Numbered from the stretch's first letter, positions 43,464-55,591 are shown. The stretch: DNA of 64,000 bases from Microcystis elabens FACHB-917 (GCF_014698445.1 NZ_JACJSZ010000003.1:1-64000), one strand, 5' to 3'. Program-made: numbers and translations. Notes: generated from the letters alone by a model not told the origin.

Positions 43464-46343
43464 ATGGAAGGCCCCATCCCTAGTGCCATGACCGGGCGCG
43501 CGGCGGCCTCGGCGGAACAGCAGCTGTCCCTGGTGGCCGATCTCGGGGTTCAAATCGACCTGTTCGCCGCCGCGCCGATCGTCCCGGCAGCCGGAGCGAC
43601 GGACCCGGCCGGGCCTACGGAAGCGGACCTCACCGCCGCAGCCCTCAGGGCCGATGCCTGCTCCCGACCACGGCCCAGAAGACCGAGCGGCAGCAGCGCA
43701 ACCGGAACGGACCCGGATACGGAGCCAAAGGAGTCGGAAGGCCTGCTGGAGCCAGCGATCGAACCTGGCGGCGGCGACGGGGGCGAGACGGACCTGCCCC
43801 GCTGGCACCACCATTCCCTGGTGGACCCCGCCGCGCTCACCCCGGTGCTGCGCCACTACGTGGAGCTGAAGGCGGCCCATCCGGACCGGGTGCTGCTCTA
43901 CCGGCTGGGCGACTTCTACGAATTCTTCTTCGAGGACGCGATCCTGCTCTCGCGCCTGCTGGAGCTCACCCTCACCGGCAAGGACGCCGGCAAGGGCATC
44001 GGCCGGGTGCCGATGGCGGGCATCCCCCACCACGCCGCCGAGCGCTACTGCGCCGACCTGGTGCGCCGGGGCCTCAGCGTGGCCCTGTGCGACCAGCTGG
44101 AGGCCACCCCCGCCAAGGGGGCCCTGCTGCGCCGCGGCATCACCCGGGTGCTGACCCCCGGCACGGTGCTCGAGGAGGGGATGCTGACCGCCCGCCGCAA
44201 CAACTGGCTCTGCGCCGTGGTGCTGGAAGGGGATGGCAGCGACGCCAGCCACTGGGGCCTGGCCGTCGCCGATGTGAGCACCGGGGAGTTCCGGGTGACC
44301 GAACGCCGCGGCAGCGGCGCCCTTCACCAAGAGCTGCTGCAGCTGGAACCGGCCGAGGTGGTGTGGCCCGCCGGCACGGGGGAGGCCCCCGCCTGGTGCC
44401 CCGAGGGCCTGCGGCTAACGCCCCTGGCCCGCACCCCCTTCGAGACCCCCGAGGCCGGCGCCCTGCTGCGCCGTCGCTTCCGGTTGGCCAGCCTCGACGG
44501 CCTGGGGCTGGGGGAGGCCCCCCTGGCGCTGCGGGCCGCCGGGGGCCTGCTGGCCTATCTGGACACCACCCAGCCGGCGCCGGAGGCGGCTCCATCGGCC
44601 CAGGCTGCCGGCGGCACGGCGATCCCCCTGGAGATGCCCCGGCTGTGGCACGCCGGCGACCAGCTGGTGCTCGACGCCCAGACCCGCCGCAACCTGGAAC
44701 TCACCCGCACCCAGCTGGGCGGGGCCCTGCAGGGATCGCTGCTGTGGGCCCTCGACCGCACCGCCACCGCCATGGGCGGCCGCTGCCTGCGGCGCTGGAT
44801 CGAGGCCCCCCTGGTGGACCGCGCGGCGATCCTGGAGCGCCAGGAGGCGGTGAGCGAGCTGGTGGCCCAGCGGTCCCTGCGGCTGGGCCTGCGCCGGCTG
44901 CTGCGGCCCATGGGGGATCTGGAGCGGCTGGCGGGCCGGGCCGGGGCCGGCAGCGCCTCCGCCCGCGACCTGGTGGCCCTGGCCGACGGCCTCGAGCGGC
45001 TGCCCCGGCTGGCGGCCCTGGTGACCTCCTGCCGCAGCGCCCTCCTGCAGGCTCTGCAGGGCCCCTGGCCCGACCTGGCGGCCGTGGCCGAACAGGTGCG
45101 CCACCGGCTGGTGGAGACCCCGCCCCTGTCGCTCAGCGACGGCGGCCTGCTGCACGACGGGGTCGATCCGGTGCTCGATGGCCTGCGCAACCAGCTCGAC
45201 GACCAGGAGCAGTGGCTGGCCCGGCAGGAGGCGATCGAACGGCGGGCGAGCGGCAACCCCAACCTGCGCCTCCAGTACCACCGGACCTTCGGCTATTTCC
45301 TGGCGGTGAGCCGCGCCCGGGCCGCCCAGGTGCCCGACCACTGGATCCGCCGCCAGACCCTGGCCAACGAGGAGCGCTTCGTGACCCCGGAGCTCAAGGG
45401 CCGTGAAGGGCGGATCCTGCAGCTGCGGGCCCGGGCCTGCCAGCGGGAATACGACCTCTTCTGCGACCTGCGCCGCCTGGTGGGGGAAGCCGCCGGACCG
45501 ATCCGGGCGGCCGCCCGGCGGGTGGCGGAACTGGATGCCCTCGCCTCCCTGGCGGAGGTGGCGGCCACCGGCGGCTACTGCCGGCCCGAGCTCAGCGAGG
45601 GACGCGAACTGGTGATCGAGGCGGGGCGGCACCCGGTGGTGGAGCAGCTGCTGGTGGACACCCGCTTTACCGCCAACGACCTGCACCTGGCGACCACCGG
45701 CCCCGACGGGGCGCCGGCCCCTGACCTGCTGGTGCTCACCGGCCCGAACGCCAGCGGCAAAAGCTGCTACCTGCGCCAGAGCGGCCTGCTGCAGCTGATG
45801 GCCCAGATCGGCAGCTGGATCCCCGCCCGCGTCGCCCGGCTGGGCATCGCCGATCGCATCTTCACCCGCGTGGGCGCCGTGGACGACCTGGCCAGCGGCC
45901 AGTCCACCTTCATGGTGGAGATGGCCGAGACCGCCAACATCCTTCACCACGCCAGCCCCCGTTCCCTGGTGCTCCTCGACGAGATCGGCCGGGGCACCGC
46001 CACCTTCGATGGCCTCTCGATCGCCTGGGCCGTGGCGGAACACCTGGCCGACGGCATCGGCGCCCGCACCATCTTCGCCACCCACTACCACGAGCTCAAC
46101 GAACTGGCCGAGCTGCTGCCCAACGTGGGCAACGCCCAGGTGCTGGTGGAGGAGACGGGCAACGACCTGGTGTTCCTGCACCGGGTCTGCCGGGGGGGCG
46201 CCAGCCGCAGCTACGGCATCGAGGCGGCCCGGCTGGCGGGGGTGCCCGCCTCGGTTGTGCTGCGGGCCCGCCAGGTGCTGGGCCGGATCGAGGCCAACAG
46301 CCACGTGGCGGTGGGGCTTCAGGGCGGCTCCCGGGCCGCCTGA
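43464..46343 (+). CDS. mutS: DNA mismatch repair protein MutS
   Basis: ATPase that recognises mismatches. The 959-residue protein has a 115-residue low-complexity N-terminal extension, then the mismatch-binding domain with [10 protein letters not shown] (Phe-x-Glu, near 150), connector and lever domains, and the ATPase with Walker [14 protein letters not shown] near 760 and Walker [16 protein letters not shown] near 835, followed by [11 protein letters not shown]. The Walker A loop reads NASGKSC where most MutS have NMAGKST. Start could also be the ATG at 43488. It ends with a 25-base overlap with the convergent cobH. Confidence 0.94.
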   Translation: MEGPIPSAMTGRAAASAEQQLSLVADLGVQIDLFAAAPIVPAAGATDPAGPTEADLTAAALRADACSRPRPRRPSGSSATGTDPDTEPKESEGLLEPAIEPGGGDGGETDLPRWHHHSLVDPAALTPVLRHYVELKAAHPDRVLLYRLGDFYEFFFEDAILLSRLLELTLTGKDAGKGIGRVPMAGIPHHAAERYCADLVRRGLSVALCDQLEATPAKGALLRRGITRVLTPGTVLEEGMLTARRNNWLCAVVLEGDGSDASHWGLAVADVSTGEFRVTERRGSGALHQELLQLEPAEVVWPAGTGEAPAWCPEGLRLTPLARTPFETPEAGALLRRRFRLASLDGLGLGEAPLALRAAGGLLAYLDTTQPAPEAAPSAQAAGGTAIPLEMPRLWHAGDQLVLDAQTRRNLELTRTQLGGALQGSLLWALDRTATAMGGRCLRRWIEAPLVDRAAILERQEAVSELVAQRSLRLGLRRLLRPMGDLERLAGRAGAGSASARDLVALADGLERLPRLAALVTSCRSALLQALQGPWPDLAAVAEQVRHRLVETPPLSLSDGGLLHDGVDPVLDGLRNQLDDQEQWLARQEAIERRASGNPNLRLQYHRTFGYFLAVSRARAAQVPDHWIRRQTLANEERFVTPELKGREGRILQLRARACQREYDLFCDLRRLVGEAAGPIRAAARRVAELDALASLAEVAATGGYCRPELSEGRELVIEAGRHPVVEQLLVDTRFTANDLHLATTGPDGAPAPDLLVLTGPNASGKSCYLRQSGLLQLMAQIGSWIPARVARLGIADRIFTRVGAVDDLASGQSTFMVEMAETANILHHASPRSLVLLDEIGRGTATFDGLSIAWAVAEHLADGIGARTIFATHYHELNELAELLPNVGNAQVLVEETGNDLVFLHRVCRGGASRSYGIEAARLAGVPASVVLRARQVLGRIEANSHVAVGLQGGSRAA

Positions 46344-46966
46344 TCCAGCCAGGCCCTGCGCAGCAGGGCATTGGCCGCCGCGGCCACCAAACCGGCACCT
46401 CCCTTGCTGCCCTCCAGCCGGATCTGCACCAGAGCGCTGGCCGCCAGATGGCGCTTGCTCTCCGCCACCCCCACGAACCCCACCGGCATGCCGATCACCA
46501 GCGCCGGGGCGGGGATGGTCCCGGCGGCCGTCAGCTCCAGCAGCCGCTCCAGGGCCGTAGGAGCGCTCCCCACCAGCACCACTGCGCCGGGATGCTCCCC
46601 CAGGGCGCGCGCCATCCCCGCCGCCGCCCGGGTGCCGCCGGGCGGAGCGACGGCAGGCGCCCACGCCAGCACCGAATGCACCGGATTGGCGAAGGTGCGG
46701 CGAGCCATGGGAGCGACGGCGGCGGCCGCCATGGCGGTGTCGGTGAGGATCGGCGCGCCGGCCGCCAGGGCCGCCATGCCCGCCTGGCAGGCCCCCGGCC
46801 CGATGCGCAGATCCGGCGCCAGGCCCAGATCGCCGCTGCTGTGCACCAGGCGCTCCAGCAGCTCCTGCTCGACCCCCACCAGACCGGTGTCTCCGAGCCA
46901 GCCGCGGATGCGCCGCACGCTTTCCCGGAAAATCGGGTGGTCGAGCGAAGAATCGAAGCTGTCCAT
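46319..46966 (-). CDS. cobH: Precorrin-8X methylmutase
   Basis: Moves a methyl group from C11 to C12 in corrin synthesis, giving hydrogenobyrinic or cobyrinic acid. The 215-residue protein has [27 protein letters not shown] (catalytic His in VHSSGD), [12 protein letters not shown], and [15 protein letters not shown] near the C-terminus. Length and blocks are typical of CobH/CbiC. It is convergent with mutS and overlaps its end by 25 bases. Cytoplasmic. Stands alone, with no other cob genes in the window, as is usual in cyanobacteria. Confidence 0.92.
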   Translation of the reverse strand: MDSFDSSLDHPIFRESVRRIRGWLGDTGLVGVEQELLERLVHSSGDLGLAPDLRIGPGACQAGMAALAAGAPILTDTAMAAAAVAPMARRTFANPVHSVLAWAPAVAPPGGTRAAAGMARALGEHPGAVVLVGSAPTALERLLELTAAGTIPAPALVIGMPVGFVGVAESKRHLAASALVQIRLEGSKGGAGLVAAAANALLRRAWLDQAAREPP

Positions 46967-47124
46967 CGCCTGCGGTGCCCCGAGCGCCGAGCCTCACCCG
47001 GCGCGGCCTTCGACGCCGGAACGGGAAACGGTGAGGCTACGGGAGGCCACGCCGGGTGGCGCCCTCATCATCGCCTTGGCCGTGCTCCGGGTGGGCATGG
47101 GGTGTCCCAAGCGGAATCCAAGAC

Positions 47125-47141
47125 CTGTACCTTGTGTACAG
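47125..47141. promoter_or_regulatory. Palindromic operator in front of the Phd-PIN gene
   Basis: CTGTAC-cttgt-GTACAG is a perfect inverted repeat with six-base arms, 23 bases before the ATG at 47165. It contains GTAC cores like the GTGTAC repeats bound by P1 Phd antitoxin. It is a likely autoregulatory site. Confidence 0.6.
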
Positions 47142-47164
47142 ATCCCGATTCCGGCCCTCCCACC

Positions 47165-47845
47165 ATGCACACCCTTGGCGTGCTCGAGGCCCGGAGGCGC
47201 TTCCCCGAACTGCTCGAACGGGCCCGTGGGGGCGAGGAGACCCTGATCTCGCGCCATGGCCACCCGGTGGCCGCCCTGGTCCCCCTCTGGCAGCGGCACC
47301 GTCCCCAGCGGCAGGCCCTGCTCAGCCTCAAGGGCAGCGGGCACGCCTGCTGGCCGTCACCCCTTCCGTCGCCTGCCGGCAGACCCGGCTCGCTCCAGCC
47401 CCTGGGGAGCACCGCCTCGCTGGCCCTCGGATCGGCCGTGGCGATCGACGCCACGGTGCTGATTCCCTATCTGCGCGGGGACGCCTCCAGCCGCCACCAG
47501 GAGCCCCTGATCGCGTCGATCGCCGCCGGCCACTGGCGTGGCGTGCTGAGCATGCGGACCCTGCAGACCCTGGTGGCGGGACCGCTGCGTCAGGGTGACG
47601 AAGCCCTGGCGGCCCGTTACGAAGCCGTGTTCAGCGATCCGGCGGCCTGGACCCTGGTGAGCCTCACGCCCCAGGTCGCCTTGTCGGCCGCACGCCTGCA
47701 AGGGCCTGGCACGCAGGCCGACATAGCGCCTGACAGCGCCCTTGAACTGGCGTCGGCCCTGCATGGGGGCGCCACGGCGATGATCAGCCGGGACCCCCTC
47801 CTGCTCGCCAGCCTGCCGTTGCCGGCGCACCCGCCCCTGCCCTGA
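47165..47845 (+). CDS. Phd-type antitoxin fused to a PIN-domain toxin
   Basis: The 226-residue product combines both halves of a type II toxin-antitoxin system. Residues 1-41 (LGVLEARRRFPELLERARGG, then ISRHGHPVAALVPL) match Phd/YefM DNA-binding antitoxins. A Pro/Ser-rich linker of about 50 residues follows. From about 92, VAIDATVLIPYLRGD starts a PIN ribonuclease domain, with later acids in IAPDSALELASAL and MISRD. The second acidic residue usual in PIN (Glu in TLxE) seems replaced (RTLQTLVAG). A GTG at 47438 could start a separate toxin. Its stop overlaps the holA start by one base. Confidence 0.75.
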   Translation: MHTLGVLEARRRFPELLERARGGEETLISRHGHPVAALVPLWQRHRPQRQALLSLKGSGHACWPSPLPSPAGRPGSLQPLGSTASLALGSAVAIDATVLIPYLRGDASSRHQEPLIASIAAGHWRGVLSMRTLQTLVAGPLRQGDEALAARYEAVFSDPAAWTLVSLTPQVALSAARLQGPGTQADIAPDSALELASALHGGATAMISRDPLLLASLPLPAHPPLP

Positions 47846-48843
47846 TGCCGATCCATCTCTTCTGGGGCGACGACGAAGCCGCCCGCCACCGGGCCCTGGC
47901 GGCCCGGATCGAAGCCCTGGTGGATCCGGCCTGGGCGTCGATCAACCTCAGCCGCCTGGACGGCGGCGATCCGGGCCAGGCGGTCCGGGCCCTGGAGGAG
48001 GCCCGCACGCCCCCCTTCGGATCGGGGGCCCGGGTGGTGGTGCTGCAGCGCAGTCCCTTCGCCCAGGCCTGTCCGGCCGAGCTGGCCGCCCAGCTGGAGG
48101 CCTCCCTGCCGCTGATCCCCGCCGAGTGCCACCTGTTCCTGCTCAGCGACGGCAAGCCCGATGCCCGGCTGCGCAGCACCAAGCAGCTGCGGGCCGTGGC
48201 CGAGGAGCAGGCCTTCCCCCTGCCGGCCGTGTGGGACGGTGCGGGCCAGATCGAACGGGTGGAGCGCGCCGCCCGGGAACGGGGGCTGGCCCTGGCACCG
48301 GCGGCGGCCGAGGCCCTGGCGGAGGCCATCGGCAGCGATGGGATGCGGCTGGCCAGCGAACTGGAGAAACTGGCCCTCCATGCCGGCCCCGATGGCGGTC
48401 CGATCACCGCCGAGGCCGTGGCCGCCCTGATCGGCGGCCAGGTCACCAGCAGCCTGGCGGTGGGGGAGGCCCTGCTGGCCCAGCGGGCCGCCGAGGCCAT
48501 CGGCCTGGTGGACGCCCTGCTGACGGCGGGCGAACCCGCCCTGCGCATCGTGGCGGCCCTGGCCAGTCAGATCCGCGGCTGGCTGTGGGTGAGCCTGCTG
48601 GAGCGCAGCGGCGAACAGGACGTGGCCGTGATCGCCAAGGCGGCGGGGATCGGCAATCCCAAGCGCATCTACGTGATGCGCAAACAGATCCGCGGCCGCA
48701 CCCCCGTCCAGCTGCTGGACCTCCTGCGCCGTCTGCTGGATGTGGAGGCCGCCCTCAAGCGGGGGGCCGACCCCGGCGCCGCCTTCCGGGACGGTTTCCT
48801 GCTGGCCGCTCTGGCGCAGCCCCGGAACCCCACCCGCCGATAA
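47845..48843 (+). CDS. holA: DNA polymerase III subunit delta
   Basis: Clamp-loader subunit that opens the beta clamp. The 332-residue protein begins IHLFWGDDEAARHRALAARI, a HolA-like first block, followed by an AAA+-like domain lacking a working Walker A as expected for delta, and C-terminal helices (ALRIVAALASQIRGWLWVSL). Overlaps the Phd-PIN gene by one base (TGATG) and precedes aspartate kinase by 27 bases, an order often seen in picocyanobacteria. Confidence 0.88.
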   Translation: MPIHLFWGDDEAARHRALAARIEALVDPAWASINLSRLDGGDPGQAVRALEEARTPPFGSGARVVVLQRSPFAQACPAELAAQLEASLPLIPAECHLFLLSDGKPDARLRSTKQLRAVAEEQAFPLPAVWDGAGQIERVERAARERGLALAPAAAEALAEAIGSDGMRLASELEKLALHAGPDGGPITAEAVAALIGGQVTSSLAVGEALLAQRAAEAIGLVDALLTAGEPALRIVAALASQIRGWLWVSLLERSGEQDVAVIAKAAGIGNPKRIYVMRKQIRGRTPVQLLDLLRRLLDVEAALKRGADPGAAFRDGFLLAALAQPRNPTRR

Positions 48844-48870
48844 TCGGCCCGATGCGCCGGCGACGAGGGA

Positions 48871-50685
48871 ATGGCCCTGCTGATTCAGAAGTACGGAGGC
48901 ACCTCGGTGGCCGACACCGAGCGGATCCGCGCGGTCGCCCGCCGCATCGCCGCCAGCCGCGAGGAGGGCCATGAGCTGGTGATCGTCGTGTCGGCCATGG
49001 GGCACACCACCGACCAGCTCACGGCCATGGCCGCCAGTGTCTGCAGCCATCCCCCCCGCCGGGAAATGGACATGCTGCTGGCGACCGGTGAGCAGGTGTC
49101 GATCGCCCTGCTGTCGATGGCCCTCCATGCCGAAGGCGTGCCCGCCGTATCCATGACCGGCACCCAGGCGGGGATCATCACCGAATCGGCCCACGGCCGG
49201 GCCCGGATCCTGGAGGTGCGGACCGAGCGGCTGCGCCGCCTGCTGGAGGATGGCCAGGTGGTGGTGGTGGCCGGCTTCCAGGGCACCAGCAGCGGCCATG
49301 CCGGCACCCCCGAGATCACCACCCTGGGGCGGGGCGGTTCCGACACCTCCGCGGTGGCCCTGGCCGCCGCCCTCGGCGCCGATGGCTGCGAGATCTACAC
49401 CGACGTGCCCGGGGTGCTGACCACCGATCCACGCAAGGTGAACGACGCCCAGCTGATGGAGAGCGTCAGCTGCGACGAGATGCTGGAGCTGGCGAGCCTC
49501 GGGGCGGCGGTGCTCCACCCCCGGGCCGTGGAGATCGCCCGGAACTACGGGGTGCCGCTCACGGTCCGCTCCAGCTGGAGCGACGCCCCCGGCACCCGGC
49601 TCACCAGCGGTCCGGCCCGTCCGATCGGCAGCGAAGGGCTGGAGCTGGGCCGGCCGGTGGACGGGGCGGAACTGGAGCAGGACCAGGCGGTGCTGGCCCT
49701 TTCCCACGTGCCCGACCGACCGGGCGTGGCCGCGACCCTGTTCGAGGCCCTCGGGGCAGCCGGGCTGAACGTGGACCTGATCGTGCAGGCCATCCATGAG
49801 GGGACCAGCAACGACATCGCCTTCACCCTGGCGGCGACGCAGATGGAAACCGCCCGCCAGGTCTGCCACCAGGTGCTGACGGCCATGGGGGCGGACGGGG
49901 CCCGGATCACGGCCGAAGCGGGGATGGCCAAGCTGAGCATCGCCGGGGCCGGCATCCTGGGCCGCCCCGGCGTGGCGGCCCGGATGTTCGACACCATGGC
50001 CCGCCTGGGCATCAACCTGCGGCTGATCGCCACCAGTGAGGTCAAGGTGAGCTGCGTGGTTGACGGCCAGCAGGGGGCCCGGGCCCTGCGGGCCACCGGG
50101 GAGGCGTTCGAGCTCTCCGAGCAGCAGCTGCGCCAGGATCCGCCCCCGTGCCACGTCGGCGATCCGGCCGTGCGGGGGGTCGCCCTCGACCGCGATCAGG
50201 TGCAGGTCTCGGTGCGGCGGGTGCCCGACCGGCCCGGGGCCGCCGCGGCCATCTGCCGGGCCCTGGCCGACGCCGGCATCAGCCTCGACGCCATCGTGCA
50301 ATCGGAGCGCACCCACGGCGGGCCCGACGACCGCCGCCGCGACATGAGCTTCACCCTCCGCCGCGACGATCGTCCAGGGGCCGAAAGAGCCCTGGCCCCG
50401 ATCCTGCGGCAGTGGCAGGGCGCCTGTTTCGAGGAGGGACCCGCCATCGCCCGGGTCAGTGCGGTGGGCGCAGGGATGGCCTGCACGGCCGGCACGGCGG
50501 CCCGCATGTTCCGCTCCCTGGCCGATGCGGGCATCAACATCGCCCTGATCGCCACCAGCGAGATCCGCACCAGCTGCGTGGTGGCGGAGGCCGATGGGGT
50601 GCCCGCCCTGCAGGCCGTGCACCGGGCCTTCGGCCTGGGGGGCGCCACCCGGCACGCGGCCCAGGGGACCGAAGCGCCGGTCTGA
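48871..50685 (+). CDS. lysC: Aspartate kinase, four-ACT-domain type
   Basis: First enzyme of lysine, threonine and methionine synthesis, ATP-dependent phosphorylation of aspartate. The 604-residue protein has the kinase domain (LIQKYGGTSVADTERI at the start; FQGTSSGHAGTPEITTLGRG; EIYTDVPGVLTTDPRKV) and then two pairs of ACT domains with VPDRPGVAATLFEAL and VPDRPGAAAAICRALADAG. Four ACT domains is the cyanobacterial form, more than the two of most bacteria, and implies feedback regulation by amino acids. A GTG-less, clear ATG start. It is followed by a metal-dependent hydrolase gene 66 bases later. Confidence 0.94.
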   Translation: MALLIQKYGGTSVADTERIRAVARRIAASREEGHELVIVVSAMGHTTDQLTAMAASVCSHPPRREMDMLLATGEQVSIALLSMALHAEGVPAVSMTGTQAGIITESAHGRARILEVRTERLRRLLEDGQVVVVAGFQGTSSGHAGTPEITTLGRGGSDTSAVALAAALGADGCEIYTDVPGVLTTDPRKVNDAQLMESVSCDEMLELASLGAAVLHPRAVEIARNYGVPLTVRSSWSDAPGTRLTSGPARPIGSEGLELGRPVDGAELEQDQAVLALSHVPDRPGVAATLFEALGAAGLNVDLIVQAIHEGTSNDIAFTLAATQMETARQVCHQVLTAMGADGARITAEAGMAKLSIAGAGILGRPGVAARMFDTMARLGINLRLIATSEVKVSCVVDGQQGARALRATGEAFELSEQQLRQDPPPCHVGDPAVRGVALDRDQVQVSVRRVPDRPGAAAAICRALADAGISLDAIVQSERTHGGPDDRRRDMSFTLRRDDRPGAERALAPILRQWQGACFEEGPAIARVSAVGAGMACTAGTAARMFRSLADAGINIALIATSEIRTSCVVAEADGVPALQAVHRAFGLGGATRHAAQGTEAPV

Positions 50686-50751
50686 CCACCCCGGGGGGGC
50701 GGACGGAAGGGCCACTGCTTCCTAGCCTGAACCAGGCGCCTGAATCGGAGG

Positions 50752-52641
50752 ATGTTGGTTCGGTTCTGGGGCACCCGGGGGTCGATCGCCAAACCCGGCC
50801 CGGACACCTTCCGCTTCGGTGGCAACACGTCCTGCGTGGAGGTCCGCTCCGATGGCGGCACCCTGCTGGTGATCGACTGCGGCACCGGGGCCCACGGCCT
50901 CGGCCAGGCGCTCATGCGGGAGTCTCCGGCCGGCATGGAGGGGTCGCTGCTGATCAGCCACACCCACTGGGACCACATCCAGGGCTTTCCCTTCTTCGCC
51001 CCCTTCTTCGCCCCGGGCCACACCTGGGACGTCTTCGGGCCCAGCGGCCTCTCGGGGAGCATCCGCGGCGTGCTCTCCGGCCAGATGCAGCACGCCTACT
51101 TCCCGGTCACCCTCGACCAGTTCGCGGCCACGGTGCGCTACCACGATCTGCTCGAGGGCACGCTCCGCATCGGGGACGTGACGATCACGACCCATTACCT
51201 CAACCACCCCGCCCTGACCCTGGCCTACCGGCTCCAGGCCGATGGGGCGACGGTCGTCTACTGCTGTGATCACGAGCCCCATGCCGCCGAACTGGCCGGC
51301 GGGAAGGGGCCCGTGGCCGGCCAGGACCGCCGCTACGCGGAGTTCATCGCCGGCGCCGATCTGGTCATCCACGACGGCCAATACACGGCCCTCGATTTCC
51401 CGGCCAAGCTCGGCTGGGGCCACAGCTCGGTGGAATACGCCGTGCGCATCTGCGAGGAGGCCGGGGTGGCACGGCTGGTGCTCACCCACCACGATCCCCT
51501 GCGCAACGATGCCGCCATCGACCTGATCCTGGCGGGTCTGCGCGCTGATCTGGAGCAGAGCGGCTCCAGCCTGGAGGTGATGGCGGCCTCGGAAGGGCTG
51601 GTGCTGCGCACATCCCCCACCCGGCCCCCGGGGGCTGCCACCGCCCGGGCACCGGGGGACCCGACGGCCGGCTCCGCCACCCGGGCCCTGACGGACGATC
51701 CCGCCACCCGGCCGGTGCTGGTGGGGGTGGCCGACCCCGATCTGGAGGCCTCCCTCACCGCGGCCCTGCGGCTGGAGGGCCTGCCCGCTCGGGTGGTCGC
51801 AGGCGTCGCCGATCTCCAGCGCCTGCTCGAGGGTGAGGGGGCCTCCCTGCTGCTGCTGGAGCACGCCCCGCCCGCCGGGGATGGGCTCGACCTGGCGCGC
51901 CGCCTCCTGCGGGAGTCCGCCGGCGCGGCGAGCGCCAGCCTTCCGATCCTGATGCTGGCGGCCGAGGAGCGGCTGGCCCAGCGGGACGATCCCCTGGTCA
52001 GCGAATGGCTGGTGCGGCCCGTTTCCGAGAACTACCTGCGCGCCCGGATCCGGGCCTGGGCGCTGCGCAGCACCTGCCGCTGGCAGCGGGCCCTTCTGCC
52101 GGAGGACGAGGAGCCGCGACTGAACCGGCTGCGGCAACTCGCCCTGCTGGACACCGAGCGGGAGGAACGGTTCGACCGTCTGACCCGGATCGCCGCCGCC
52201 GCCTTCGACGTGCCGATCGCCCTAGTCAGCCTGATCGACGCGGAACGGCAGTAGTTCAAGTCGTGCCAGGGGCTGGCTACCCGCCAGACCTCCCGTGATC
52301 TGGCCTTCTGCGCCCATGCGGTGCACCGGAAGGCGGATCTCGTGGTGGCGGACACCTGGCTCGATGACCGCTTCGCCGACAATCCCCTGGTGCAGGATGA
52401 ACCGAGGATCCGGTTCTACGCGGGCGCGCCGCTGATCCTGGACGACGGCACCTGCCTGGGCACCCTGTGCCTGCTCGACACCCGACCGCGGCAACTCAGC
52501 TCCAGCGAGCTCAGCCTGCTGCACGACCTGCGCGACCTGGTGCTGCTGGAAATCTCCCGGCCCCCGGGGGAGCCGGAGGACCCGGCGGTGGCCGTGGCGC
52601 TCCGAGCCATGGAGGCTGCCAGCGGCCAGAGTCCTGGTTAG
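50752..52641 (+). pseudogene. MBL-fold hydrolase, receiver-like and GAF domains, split by an in-frame TAG
   Basis: The first 500 codons run to a TAG at 52252-52254. In the same frame coding continues for 129 codons to 52641. Residues 1-285 form a metallo-beta-lactamase fold with HTHWDH and LTHHDP. Residues about 323-440 are a receiver-like domain, with Glu in place of the phospho-Asp (LLLLEHAPP) and Arg in place of the usual Lys (WLVRPVS). A GAF domain starts near 455 (RLRQLALLDTEREERFDRL) and is cut at DAERQ; the expected next residue in GAF (RQWFKSC) is Trp, so TGG has become TAG. The continuation FKSCQGLATRQTSRDLAFCA fits the rest of the GAF. A shortened MBL-receiver protein may still be made. 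Confidence 0.75.
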
Positions 52642-52642
52642 C

Positions 52643-52650
52643 AAAGGAGG
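52643..52650 (+). promoter_or_regulatory. Ribosome binding site of mscL
   Basis: AAAGGAGG stands 13 bases before the first ATG (52664) and 19 before the second (52670). The longer-than-usual spacing still favours the first. Confidence 0.5.
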
Positions 52651-52663
52651 GAAGTCGCTGACG

Positions 52664-53062
52664 ATGTCCATGCCCCGCGGCCGCCTGACGTCCTTTGCGA
52701 GCGATTTCAAGGCCTTCATCAACAAGGGCAACGTGGTCGATCTGGCCGTCGCCGTCGTCATCGGCGGGGCCTTCGGCAAGGTGGTCGATGCGGTGGTCAG
52801 CCTGGTGATGACGACCGCGCTGGAACAGGCCCTGAAGGCGGCAAGGGTGGATTCGATCAACGCCTGGCCCGCCGGCGCGGTGATCGTGGCCCTGATCAAC
52901 TTCCTGGTGATCGCCTTCGTGGTGTTCCTGATCGTGCGGTCGATCGAAGCGATGCGGCGCCAGGAGGAGGTCAAGGTCGCCGATGCGGGCCCCGACCCCC
53001 AGGCCGAACTGGCGGCCGCCGCCAACCGGCTGACCGAGGCCCTCGATCGGCGCGGGCTCTAG
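52664..53062 (+). CDS. mscL: Large-conductance mechanosensitive channel
   Basis: Inner-membrane pentameric channel that opens on osmotic downshock. The 132-residue protein has FASDFKAFINKGNVVDLAVA, then VIGGAFGKVVDAVVS (first helix, with the pore-lining Gly-rich constriction), a short periplasmic loop (about 60-75), and a second helix VIVALINFLVIAFVVFLIVRS, then a charged cytoplasmic end. The periplasmic loop is shorter than in E. coli MscL. Overlaps nothing and is convergent with uvrB, with only 20 bases between. Confidence 0.92.
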   Translation: MSMPRGRLTSFASDFKAFINKGNVVDLAVAVVIGGAFGKVVDAVVSLVMTTALEQALKAARVDSINAWPAGAVIVALINFLVIAFVVFLIVRSIEAMRRQEEVKVADAGPDPQAELAAAANRLTEALDRRGL

Positions 53063-53082
53063 GCCCTGCGCCCGCCCCAGGC

Positions 53083-55086
<2,004 letters not shown>

Positions 55087-55168
55087 CGGCCCATTCTGGC
55101 GGTCACCCGAGGGGACCGCCCGGGGGGGGACAACCGATCCTTTCTGTCGATCCGTTCAGGTGATCAGT

Positions 55169-55591
55169 TCAGGCCAGGTTGGAGGCCGCGGCCATCGCCC
55201 GGGTCAGGGGAACGTCCAGACCGAGCCAGCCCAACACCAGGCTGCTCAGCACGCTGTAGGCCAGCGCCCCCAGAATCGCACTGATCGCCCCGTTGTGGAG
55301 CCGGAAGCCCGTGATCAGCCAGGCGGCCAGGCTGAACAGGATGATGGTGATCAGCCAGTTGAACAGGAAGGACACCGGGCTGATCAGGCCCCCCAGGGAA
55401 GAGACGAACCAGACGGGCCCCAGCAGGAGCTTGAGGGGGAGCACCAGCAGGGTGCCCAGCAGACCGATGACGACGGCCGACAGCAGCGCCGCCGAGAAGC
55501 CTGCCATCTCCACCCCCAGGGGCAGCCGGGCCACCAGGAGAAGAATGACGGCCCGTATCGGCCACTGCAGAAGCCAGAGCAAGGGGCCCAT
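55169..55591 (-). CDS. Small four-helix membrane protein (phage-holin-IV-like)
   Basis: The 140-residue protein has about four hydrophobic helices (LLWLLQWPIRAVILLLVARL; AALLSAVVIGLLGTLLVLPL; FLFNWLITIILFSLAAWLIT; ISAILGALAYSVLSSLVLGW). The short charged loops, with GxxPL-like turns, match the mycobacterial four-TM phage-holin superfamily IV, a chromosomal family of unknown function. I chose the ATG at 55591; upstream in-frame sequence lies in a different gene. It follows the ycf23 gene by 28 bases, so the two may be cotranscribed. Confidence 0.65.
   Translation of the reverse strand: MGPLLWLLQWPIRAVILLLVARLPLGVEMAGFSAALLSAVVIGLLGTLLVLPLKLLLGPVWFVSSLGGLISPVSFLFNWLITIILFSLAAWLITGFRLHNGAISAILGALAYSVLSSLVLGWLGLDVPLTRAMAAASNLA

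Noticed and set aside
44415-46997. 860-residue minus-strand open frame opposite mutS
   Set aside because: Caused by high GC at third codon positions; the translation is low-complexity Gly/Ala/Gln/His and the plus strand has all MutS motifs.
47617-50715. 1032-residue minus-strand open frame opposite the Phd-PIN, holA and lysC genes
   Set aside because: Same GC artefact. It spans three well-identified genes and shows no domain.
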